22,287 nt of DNA from CAYFMH01 sp964344775 (GTDB lineage Bacteria > Patescibacteriota > Gracilibacteria > UBA4473). Below, one piece after another: positions 12,847 through 18,361 of the stretch; the first letter of the stretch is position 1, and every line of letters begins with the position of its first letter. The stretch is from the NCBI GenBank assembly GCA_964344775.1, contig CAYFOO010000019.1, positions 1 through 22,287 on the forward strand. Reading direction: 5' to 3'. The position numbers and the translations under genes are program-made. The notes under the pieces were generated by a model. That model saw only the letters and a list, made by a program, of their open reading frames with translations, was not told the origin of the DNA and searched no databases.

Positions 12847-13497
12847 ATGAAAAAGATATTTTTGAGCCTTCTTTTACTTCTGGGACTGGTTTTTGTACCT
12901 TTTTCTGGAGAAATAAATGTGGAAGCGTACTCGCTCAAGGATGCCGTAGAGGAGCATGCTAATGCCGCTGGGACGGAAACCAAAGAAATGACTCCCAGCT
13001 ATCTCCCAGTGAGTGGGGCGGTGCAGGGAGGAAATGCGACAGATATTACGTCCGTAGTGCAAAAGATCCTCGGCGTGATCACGGGGCTAGCGGCAGCAAT
13101 AGCGATTATTTTTGTAGTGTATAATTCTGTGATACTGGTGATCTCCACGGGAGACACGGATCGGATCTCCACGGCAAAAAAAGGACTTATCTGGTCGGCG
13201 GTGGGGTTGGTGTTGATTATCTTTGCATACATCATCGTGAAGACGATCGTCCATCTCACATACTCTGGGCAGGGAGTCGATGCGGTGGATAACAAGGTTC
13301 CGAAGGAGGCGACGTTTGACTTCAGTGAGGCGAGACCGGCGTCGAGAGAGTATGTGCCGGAAGAGGCAAAACAAATACCAGCTCCAGCTCCTGCACCAGC
13401 GGCTCCGGCTCCTGCTGCACCGGCGAAGCCAGCACCAGAACCTGAGACGCCAGCACCTTCTCGGGGGGGGGGGGGGGTAGTGGTGCTCCTGTGGTGA
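12847..13497 (+). CDS. T4SS-pilin-like membrane protein, truncated at a poly-G tract
   Basis: An N-terminal signal peptide (about 1-27) precedes two membrane segments: about 75-100 (ILGVITGLAAAIAIIFVVYNSVILVI) and about 113-138 (LIWSAVGLVLIIFAYIIVKTIV), joined by STGDTDRISTAKKG. That layout is typical of the short VirB2/TrbC-like pilins common in CPR bacteria. A Pro/Ala-rich linker (PAPAPAAPAPAAP) follows and runs into 15 consecutive G (13463-13477), after which the frame ends at VVVLLW. With one more G, or two fewer, the frame would continue as GSGAPVVTPEPEEE into the 13491 reading frame, giving one protein of about 440 aa. The purine-rich GAGGGGG abuts the ATG. This looks like a phase-variable gene or a homopolymer miscount. 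Confidence 0.85.
   Translation: MKKIFLSLLLLLGLVFVPFSGEINVEAYSLKDAVEEHANAAGTETKEMTPSYLPVSGAVQGGNATDITSVVQKILGVITGLAAAIAIIFVVYNSVILVISTGDTDRISTAKKGLIWSAVGLVLIIFAYIIVKTIVHLTYSGQGVDAVDNKVPKEATFDFSEARPASREYVPEEAKQIPAPAPAPAAPAPAAPAKPAPEPETPAPSRGGGGVVVLLW
13463..13477 (+). repeat. 15-G homopolymer tract inside the pilin-like gene
   Basis: Fifteen consecutive G residues in a poly-glycine linker. In this reading the tract puts the downstream half out of frame. Changing the length by +1 or -2 restores one continuous frame with compatible linker composition on both sides. Confidence 0.9.
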
Positions 13498-14177
13498 CGC
13501 CAGAGCCGGAAGAGGAGGTGGAGGCAACGCCAGCTGAGGAGACGCCGGTGGAAGAAGGCACTTGTCCTGATGAACATAAAGCTTTTGTATCAGACTTGCA
13601 GGATGAAGCTAGTTTGTTGAGTGCAGCTCAGAGAGGGGCAGCTTCTGTCGAGCGGGATGATGGGAAGGTCGAAGTTGCGAGTTTAAGTGCGGATGTTGAA
13701 TGTGGCAGAGATGCTGTAGCATTTAGTTATTTAGTTCAGTGTAAACTTGGAGATAACACAGAAAATTATAAAAGTAAAAAACATTTTGTTTATTCTCATT
13801 CTCCTTCTACTCTTATTTATACAAAAGCGGAGCAAGCAGGTATTGCTTGTGCTAAAGCGGTAAAAGGAACAAGTCCTTGGATAGCAGGGGCAGATAAATG
13901 TAGGACAGGAAACTATTCAAAGCGATTTACAGGGGAAAGTAAAAATAGTTACGCTGAAGCAACAAAAAACGCAGAATTGCAAATTCTTAGGGGAGCATTA
14001 AAAACTTTTTACGCAGGGAGTATTTCAGATGAGAAATTATATGGGTTGGGGAATCCAAAATCTAAAGTTATCAAAAAAAGATATGACGAAGACAGCGGAG
14101 ATTATTTAGCACAAGTTAATGTTTTCGTTGATTTAGGGGAGTTTTGCAAGGCTGTGAATGCTTCGCTTGGAAAGTAA
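13479..14177 (+). CDS. C-terminal extracellular half of the pilin-like protein, out of frame
   Basis: The frame continues the Pro/Glu-rich linker (SGAPVVTPEPEEEVEATPAEETPVEEG) and then encodes a domain of about 205 aa. That domain has six cysteines (CPDEH, ECGRD, QCKLG, ACAKA, KCRTG, FCKAV), an even number compatible with disulfides outside the cell. A segment of alternating charged helix and strand, SKNSYAEATKNAELQILRGALKTFY, is followed by YDEDSGDYLAQVNVFVDLGEF. I do not recognise the fold. It has no start with an RBS of its own; the GTG at 13491 lies within the linker, so it is probably expressed only when the G tract is in frame. Base composition shifts from GC-rich linker to AT-rich after about 13570, suggesting the domain was acquired separately. 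Confidence 0.65.
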   Translation, partial: SGAPVVTPEPEEEVEATPAEETPVEEGTCPDEHKAFVSDLQDEASLLSAAQRGAASVERDDGKVEVASLSADVECGRDAVAFSYLVQCKLGDNTENYKSKKHFVYSHSPSTLIYTKAEQAGIACAKAVKGTSPWIAGADKCRTGNYSKRFTGESKNSYAEATKNAELQILRGALKTFYAGSISDEKLYGLGNPKSKVIKKRYDEDSGDYLAQVNVFVDLGEFCKAVNASLGK

Positions 14178-14309
14178 CCCCCGCTGGCTCCATAGTGCTG
14201 AAAGCCTGTGGAGCCATGTGCCATACCGCATTTGCTATTTGTATTTTAGCTCCACAACCCCGAGGGATCGGGGATTATGGAGCTTGCCTTAGCCTTTTGC
14301 CCCTGATTC
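14178..14309 (+). other. Hairpin-rich noncoding stretch
   Basis: No protein gene is evident. A perfect 8-bp inverted repeat TGGCTCCA (14185-14192) / TGGAGCCA (14209-14216) starts 8 bp after the pilin-like gene's stop. A nested hairpin follows: AGCTCCA (14248-14254) pairs with TGGAGCT (14278-14284) and encloses CCCCGA-GGGA-TCGGGG (14258-14273). It could be a 3' UTR structure or part of an RNA gene that continues into the repeated element. Confidence 0.5.
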
Positions 14310-14500
14310 CCGATCGGTCGAGTCTTTTTGACTCGAGCGGATAGTGCCCAATGTCCAGGTCAAAAAGACCAGGACAAGCGGATTCCGACCTTGAACCAGA
14401 GGATTCAGCCAATGGAAAGGCTGAAATATGAGGATCAACGTTCCACCCTACGTTTTTTCTAAAAAGTACATCCAAACTTCGGGGGACAAGAGAACATTGA
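14310..14500 (+). repeat. 191-bp duplicated structured element, copy 1
   Basis: About 97% identical to copy 2 at a fixed offset of 475 bp. It contains hairpins CGAGTC-TTTTT-GACTCG (14319-14335), GTCC-A-GGTC-AAAAA-GACC-A-GGAC (14353-14375), TTCAGCC-AATGGAAA-GGCTGAA (14404-14425) and AACGT-TCCACCCT-ACGTT followed by T. The hairpins suggest an RNA or a mobile element; open frames across it are short and unconvincing. No known RNA family (tmRNA, RNase P, 6S, SRP) matches by eye. Confidence 0.85.
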
Positions 14501-14638
14501 AACAGCTAGCTATTTTGACTTGCGAAGAAGAGGGTTTGGGAGGTTTTGGAGATCAAGAAAAATTTGACTTTTTTGTCTACATCCCTCATAATACAAGCGG
14601 CGTAGAACTATGGTCCTACTCTGCTTGTTAACAAGGGA
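14501..14638 (+). other. Spacer between duplicated elements, no clear gene
   Basis: No supported gene. It contains CTCTGCTTGTTAA (14619-14631), the exact reverse complement of the anticodon-arm segment TTAACAAGCAGAG of the downstream tRNA-like gene (14721-14733). This lies on the 12-bp palindrome CTTGTTAACAAG (14623-14634). Confidence 0.5.
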
Positions 14639-14662
14639 GGCTTGCTCCGGCAAGTCTTTTTT
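14639..14662 (+). terminator. Rho-independent terminator
   Basis: Stem GGCTTGC-TCCG-GCAAGTC (14639-14656, with one G-U pair) followed by six T. It lies between copy 1 of the duplicated element and the tRNA-like gene, so an upstream noncoding transcript may end here. Confidence 0.65.
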
Positions 14663-14689
14663 GTATGATTTTTTTTGGTGGAGTCGTAA

Positions 14690-14764
14690 GGGGCCGTAGT
14701 TTAATGGTAAAACATCGCCTTTAACAAGCAGAGAATGCGGGTTCAATTCCCGTCGGCTCCACCA
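14690..14764 (+). tRNA. tRNA-like gene with defective anticodon arm (apparent anticodon TAA)
   Basis: The acceptor stem (GGGGCCG with CGGCTCC, one G-U), D-arm (GTTT-AATGGTA-AAAC), T-arm (GCGGG-TTCAATT-CCCGT) and an encoded CCA are all good. The anticodon arm is not: taking TCGCC-TTTAACA-AGCAG as positions 27-43 gives only two Watson-Crick pairs and one U-G, with C-A mismatches at 28-42 and 31-39. The apparent anticodon TAA would read Leu codons, but tRNA-Leu normally has a long variable arm, absent here. It could be a degenerate tRNA, a tRNA-like element or an altered tRNA-Gln. The leader TGGTGGAGTCG (14676-14686) can pair with the 3' end CGGCTCCACCA. Confidence 0.65.
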
Positions 14765-14784
14765 TCTTGAACAAAAACTATCCT

Positions 14785-14975
14785 CCGATCGGCCGAGTCT
14801 TTTTGGCTCGAGCGGGGAGTGCCCAATGTCCAGGTCAAAAAGACCAGGACAAGCGGATTCCGACCTTGAACCAGAGGATTCAGCCAATGGAAAGGCTGAA
14901 ATATGAGGATCAACGTTCCACCCTACGTTTTTTCTAAAAAGTACATCCAAACTTCGGGGGACAAGAAAACATTGA
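14785..14975 (+). repeat. 191-bp duplicated structured element, copy 2
   Basis: Direct repeat of 14310-14500 with about five substitutions, three of them in or next to the first hairpin, where one A-to-G change keeps pairing as a U-G wobble. It starts 20 bp after the tRNA-like gene. Similarity fades shortly after ACATTGA (the shared GCTAG may extend it). Confidence 0.85.
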
Positions 14976-15097
14976 TCCTGCTAGTTTCTGTCGTTCGGAT
15001 GCGAGAAACGTTTCGGAGCAAGTCACAGACATTGCTCCGGCCGGTAAAAACAAAGACAAAAACTTGATTTGTAAGAAAGCTGTGATAGCATGAGGGT
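14976..15097 (+). other. Spacer with hairpins before toxin-antitoxin genes
   Basis: Contains inverted repeats GTTTCT / AGAAAC (14985-15009) and GGAGCAA / TTGCTCC (15015-15038). No gene or clear promoter consensus is seen. Confidence 0.4.
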
Positions 15098-15298
15098 ATG
15101 AATTTCACAGTTCCGGCTTCGGAAATCCCCAAAAAATGGAAACAAAATCTTCCTCCAAAAGTTTCTGATGATGTGAAGGTGGAAGTGACACTGAAAGTGA
15201 TTCCGACTCCGGATCCAGAAGTGGAACAAGAAAAAAAAGAAGGAAAAATAAAAAGTTTTGATTCGGCAGAAGAGTTGATGGCTGATTTAAATTCATGA
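15098..15298 (+). CDS. Putative antitoxin of a RelE/ParE-type module, 66 aa
   Basis: Small protein directly before, and overlapping by ATGA, a RelE/ParE-superfamily toxin gene. It has little recognisable DNA-binding domain: residues 1-45 are Pro/Lys/Val-rich (VKVEVTLKVIPTPDPEVEQ). The C terminus FDSAEELMADLNS matches the tail FSSVEALMNDLDS of the RHH antitoxin at 21187-21450, presumably a toxin-neutralising helix. GAGGG lies just upstream of the ATG, one of the few Shine-Dalgarno-like sites here. The antitoxin call rests on gene order and the shared tail. Confidence 0.75.
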   Translation: MNFTVPASEIPKKWKQNLPPKVSDDVKVEVTLKVIPTPDPEVEQEKKEGKIKSFDSAEELMADLNS

Positions 15299-15552
15299 AA
15301 TTTTTACGTTCAGAAAAATTTAAAAAAGATTACAAAAAACTTTCTTCAGAAATTCAGGGGCGTTTCTATGAAAAAGTTGAGCTTTTTGAAAAAGATCAAA
15401 GACATCCCTCTCTCAGACTTAAAAAATTACAAGGTACTGAGAATATTTGGGAATTATCGATTAATATGAAGTTTCGGGCCACGTTTGAGTATATTTCAGA
15501 AGGAATTTTGTTTCGAAGAGTCGGTGATCATGATATTTTGGAATCCCCATAA
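15295..15552 (+). CDS. RelE/ParE-superfamily toxin, 85 aa
   Basis: Small basic protein with the RelE/YafQ-type layout: N-terminal RSEKFKKDYKKL, a two-helix segment (about 15-38), then strands with LKKLQGTENIWELSINMKFRATFEY (about 43-67) and the C-terminal ILFRRVGDHDIL. This resembles mRNA-interferase toxins of the RelE fold, in which the beta-sheet Arg/Lys/His residues cut mRNA on the ribosome; a ParE-like gyrase role cannot be excluded. The start overlaps the antitoxin stop by 4 bp. Confidence 0.85.
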   Translation: MKFLRSEKFKKDYKKLSSEIQGRFYEKVELFEKDQRHPSLRLKKLQGTENIWELSINMKFRATFEYISEGILFRRVGDHDILESP

Positions 15553-15561
15553 AAAATATCC

Positions 15562-15595
15562 CCCTCACCTCAATCCTCTCCCGCGAGGGGAGAGG
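15562..15595 (+). repeat. REP-like hairpin downstream of toxin gene
   Basis: CCTCTCCC (15575-15582) and GGGAGAGG (15588-15595) form an 8-bp stem around GCGAG, preceded by CCCCCTCACCTCAAT. The sequence resembles a widespread intergenic repeat type and has no T-tail; it may also terminate transcription between the toxin gene and mraY. Confidence 0.6.
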
Positions 15596-15654
15596 AAGTT
15601 CTTCCATTGTTTTCATTCGCTTTTTATTTTTTGTTGTGATAAAAATTGTGTGTC

Positions 15655-16719
15655 ATGAACTCCATCCACATTGCCAACCTGGTTGAAATCTTTGCCTTTG
15701 CAGCCTGTGCGTTTCTCATTAGTTTTCTCATTTTCCCGAGATTCATCCAGTTCGTGCAAAACTACAAACTCACCCAAAAAATACGACAGGAGGGCTTGTC
15801 CGGAGGAGCAGCCAAACTCTTCCAAGAACTGCACGCACACAAATCTGGCACACCGACCATGGGAGGAGTGGTGATCATTGCTTCTGTTTTACTGACCGTG
15901 CTGATTTCTAGGCTTTTGGCCTATTTCGGTTTCATCGACCATTCCATTTTGAACAGAGGGGAGACGTATCTGCCGATTGTAACTCTGGCGATCGTGGGAC
16001 TGCTGGGAGTGATCGATGACTTTCTCAATATCCGAGAAAGTTCTGCCCAAAAAGGTCTGTCGGCACGAGTGAAGTTTTGGACATTGGTCGCATTTGCCGT
16101 TTTTGGAGCTTTTTGGTTCGCCTTCAAACTCGAGTGGTCGATTATCCACGTGCCGGGAGTGGGGGATTTTGATATTGGACTGTGGTACTTTCCGCTCTTT
16201 GTTTTTGTCCTCGTGGGAACGGCCAATTCAGTGAATTTAACCGACGGATTGGATGGGTTAGCCGGAGGATTGCTTGTTTCGGGTTACAGTGTCTTTGCCG
16301 TGATTTCTTATTTTTATGGATTACCGATTTTGTCGGCTTTTTGTGCGATTGTGGCGGCGAGTTTACTCTCCTTCCTTTGGTTCAATGCCCCGCCGGCCAA
16401 GATCTACATGGGAGACACGGGGAGTTTGGCTTTGGGAGCAACCCTAGGGGTAATCGCAATGCTGACCAATGCACTCTTCGTACTCATTATCGTGGGCATA
16501 GTTTTTATCGTGGAGACACTGTCGGTGATGCTCCAACTCTTCTGGAAAAAACACTTCAAGCGGAAGCTCTTCCTCATTGCCCCGATTCATCATCACTTCG
16601 AAGTCAAGGGATGGTCGGAGACACAGATCGTGATACGATTTTGGATCTTTGGGATGGGAGCGGGCGTGATTGGGCTGATCATTGGACTACTAGGGATGGG
16701 GGATTTTGGGATACTTTAA
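15655..16719 (+). CDS. mraY: Phospho-N-acetylmuramoyl-pentapeptide transferase
   Basis: Integral membrane enzyme that transfers phospho-MurNAc-pentapeptide to undecaprenyl phosphate to form lipid I. Family motifs seen are HKSGTPTMGGV (about 62-72), the Asp-Asp pair in IDDFLNIRE, NSVNLTDGLDGLAGG, MGDTGSLALGA and the PIHHHFEVKGWSE loop with its three consecutive His. About ten membrane segments are evident; the length of 354 aa is typical. The ATG at 15655 is preferred to a TTG nine bases upstream. It stands alone rather than in a mur/fts cluster. Its lipid carrier is a product of the MEP pathway encoded upstream. Confidence 0.97.
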   Translation: MNSIHIANLVEIFAFAACAFLISFLIFPRFIQFVQNYKLTQKIRQEGLSGGAAKLFQELHAHKSGTPTMGGVVIIASVLLTVLISRLLAYFGFIDHSILNRGETYLPIVTLAIVGLLGVIDDFLNIRESSAQKGLSARVKFWTLVAFAVFGAFWFAFKLEWSIIHVPGVGDFDIGLWYFPLFVFVLVGTANSVNLTDGLDGLAGGLLVSGYSVFAVISYFYGLPILSAFCAIVAASLLSFLWFNAPPAKIYMGDTGSLALGATLGVIAMLTNALFVLIIVGIVFIVETLSVMLQLFWKKHFKRKLFLIAPIHHHFEVKGWSETQIVIRFWIFGMGAGVIGLIIGLLGMGDFGIL

Positions 16720-16730
16720 ATCTCAAGATA

Positions 16731-16762
16731 ACGAGTTGACGAGACGACGAGATAACAAGAAA
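16731..16762 (+). repeat. ACGAGNNN octamer array after mraY
   Basis: Four tandem 8-bp units (ACGAGTTG, ACGAGACG, ACGAGATA, ACAAGAAA) between mraY and dgt. It is the same family as 11394-11425. Confidence 0.7.
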
Positions 16763-16780
16763 AATTAAAACTTAATTTAT

Positions 16781-17902
16781 ATGAGAAAACTAGATGGTGC
16801 TAATCTCTGGAAAGTAGTGGACGGAAATCTGGCGGATTTTGCACAAAAAAATGCGGATTCTCGAGGACGAAAGTATGATGAAGAGCCAGATCCAAATCGG
16901 TTGCCTTTTCAGCGGGACCGGGATCGGGTGATTCACACGACGGCTTTTCGTCGGCTGAAGGGGAAGATGCAAGTCGTCACGCCGAGTGTGGGGGATCATT
17001 TTCGAAACCGCCTTTCCCATACGTTGGAAGTAGTACAGATTGCGAGAGACTTGGCTCGGCAACTACATTTGAATGAAGATCTGGCAGAAGTGGTGGCTTT
17101 GGCCCATGATCTAGGACATCCGCCTTTTGGTCATGCGGGAGAGGAAATGCTGGATCAGAAAATGAAAGAAGTGGGATCGAGCTTCGATCACAACGAACAG
17201 AGTCTCCGCGTGGTGGAACATTTCGAACGTCGATATCCAAAATTTCAAGGGCTAAACTTGAGCCACGAGGTCTTAGAGGGAATCCAAAAACATGAGACGT
17301 TCTTTGACCGCCCTGGAGGGGATCCGATTTTTTCTCCGCACTTGGAATCACAATTAGTCGATATTTCCGATGAGATTGCGTATCTGTCGGCCGATCTGAC
17401 GGATGGACTGCGAGGCGGATTTTTTACCAGTACGGATCTGGAGGAAGTGACCATTTTTCAAGCAGCCACAGCTGACCTTTCTGCTGAAGAAAAAGAACAC
17501 CGGCCAACAGTTTTGAGATACATGATTCGTTATCTTTTTCGAAAGATTGCCGCTGATACCGAAGAGAATTTGAACAAAAATAGTATTCAAACTTTATCAG
17601 ACGTACAGAAGTGTAAAAATCGAATCGTTACTTTTTTGCCTCAGTTTTTTCCAGAGTTTCGTGCACTGAAGATATTTCTCACTGAGCGATACTATAAGGC
17701 CCCGGAAATCGAAAAGATGACTCAGGAGGGACAGGAAGTGATTTCGGTGATTTTTGATTTCCTTCGGAAACATCCAGAAAAAATGCCGGACAAATTTCTT
17801 CCAGACGAAAAAGTAGAACGAAGAATTTGTGATTATATTGCGGGGATGACGGACGGGTTTGCAACGGAGTTTTATGAAAAGGTTGTAGGTTATAGGTTGT
17901 AA
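16781..17902 (+). CDS. dgt: dGTPase-like HD-domain triphosphohydrolase
   Basis: HD-superfamily dNTP triphosphohydrolase that releases tripolyphosphate from dGTP or other dNTPs. Motifs are HTTAFRRLKGKMQV (52-65), NRLSHTLEV with His80, AHDLGHPPFGHAGE (108-121) with the His109-Asp110 pair, FDHNEQS (135-141) and DISDEIAYLSADL carrying the last metal Asp. At 373 aa it fits the shorter dGTPase-like class rather than E. coli Dgt (about 505). Its last residues (VVGYRL) and the TAA stop are encoded by a GTTGTAG heptamer array, so the C terminus has been set by the repeat. Confidence 0.93.
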   Translation: MRKLDGANLWKVVDGNLADFAQKNADSRGRKYDEEPDPNRLPFQRDRDRVIHTTAFRRLKGKMQVVTPSVGDHFRNRLSHTLEVVQIARDLARQLHLNEDLAEVVALAHDLGHPPFGHAGEEMLDQKMKEVGSSFDHNEQSLRVVEHFERRYPKFQGLNLSHEVLEGIQKHETFFDRPGGDPIFSPHLESQLVDISDEIAYLSADLTDGLRGGFFTSTDLEEVTIFQAATADLSAEEKEHRPTVLRYMIRYLFRKIAADTEENLNKNSIQTLSDVQKCKNRIVTFLPQFFPEFRALKIFLTERYYKAPEIEKMTQEGQEVISVIFDFLRKHPEKMPDKFLPDEKVERRICDYIAGMTDGFATEFYEKVVGYRL

Positions 17903-17909
17903 GTTGTAG
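17882..17909 (+). repeat. GTTGTAG heptamer array at the 3' end of dgt
   Basis: Four tandem units (GTTGTAG, GTTATAG, GTTGTAA, GTTGTAG) that encode the last residues and stop of dgt. The 17 bases at 17896-17912 are exactly inverted at 18341-18357, on the other side of the four-helix-bundle gene. Confidence 0.8.
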
Positions 17910-17937
17910 GGATTAAGCTATATTCATTATAAATTTA

Positions 17938-17965
17938 CTTACAACCTACAACTTCCCACTTACAA
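17938..17965 (+). repeat. CTTACAA heptamer array before the four-helix-bundle gene
   Basis: Four tandem units (CTTACAA, CCTACAA, CTTCCCA, CTTACAA), the inverse orientation of the array at 17882-17909. The two can pair as a large hairpin with a loop of about 28 nt. Confidence 0.8.
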
Positions 17966-17975
17966 CCTTTGCAAA

Positions 17976-18335
17976 ATGAAGAATAATTATGAAGGATTAG
18001 AAGTGTATCAGTTGTCTTATAAATTGGCACTAGAAATTCACAAAGAATCTCTAAAATTCCCAAGAGAAATTCAATTTGATTTAGCAGATCAGGTACGTAG
18101 ATCTTCAAAATCTGTTCCCACGAATATCGCAGAAGGATATGGGAGAAGAGCTTTTGAAAAAGATTACAAACGATTTTTATGGATGGCAGTAGGATCAAAA
18201 CATGAAACAATTGTTCATATAAATTTCTTGAAAGACTTGAGTTACATCAAAGAAGACCTAGCTCAAAAATGGATTATTGATTATGAAAAAGTCGGAAGAA
18301 TGTTGTATGGCCTTATACAGTCAATCCAAAATTAA
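17976..18335 (+). CDS. Four-helix-bundle protein (23S rRNA intervening-sequence family)
   Basis: Small protein of the family first found in intervening sequences of 23S rRNA genes in spirochaetes and now known as stand-alone genes in many bacteria. It has the usual layout, with LEVYQLSYKLALEIHKES (helix 1), FPREIQFDLADQVRRSSKSVPTNIAEGYGR (the family hallmark, residues about 28-57), then FLWMAVGSKHETIVHINFL and a final helix; 119 aa is typical. The biochemical role is unknown. It is bracketed by inverted heptamer arrays (17882-17965 and 18341-18357), a setting that suggests the gene moves or moved with its flanks. Confidence 0.92.
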   Translation: MKNNYEGLEVYQLSYKLALEIHKESLKFPREIQFDLADQVRRSSKSVPTNIAEGYGRRAFEKDYKRFLWMAVGSKHETIVHINFLKDLSYIKEDLAQKWIIDYEKVGRMLYGLIQSIQN

Positions 18336-18340
18336 AAAGC

Positions 18341-18357
18341 TCCCTACAACTTACAAC
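18341..18357 (+). repeat. Inverted copy of the GTTGTAAGTTGTAGGGA repeat
   Basis: TCCCTACAACTTACAAC is the exact reverse complement of 17896-17912. Together they frame the four-helix-bundle gene as a unit of about 460 bp. Confidence 0.8.
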
Positions 18358-18361
18358 TTTT

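Noticed and set aside
12999..13577. Long minus-strand frames opposite the pilin-like gene
   Set aside because: They are created by the GC-rich Pro/Ala linker and the poly-G tract read in reverse, giving low-complexity Gly/Ala or Pro runs.
14428..14631. Plus-strand frame of 67 codons starting in copy 1 of the duplicated element
   Set aside because: It begins inside the repeat, has no RBS and continues into unique sequence with no protein-like pattern; copy 2 does not keep the frame.
14510..14950. Minus-strand open frame of 146 codons through the tRNA-like region
   Set aside because: It contains SRRELNPHSLL...LNYGP, the typical translation of an antisense tRNA, and runs through the duplicated noncoding element. 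It is a spurious frame.
14690..14975. tmRNA or permuted tmRNA around the tRNA-like gene
   Set aside because: The tRNA part has a normal D-arm and acceptor, and no tag-peptide frame or tmRNA 5' consensus is present.
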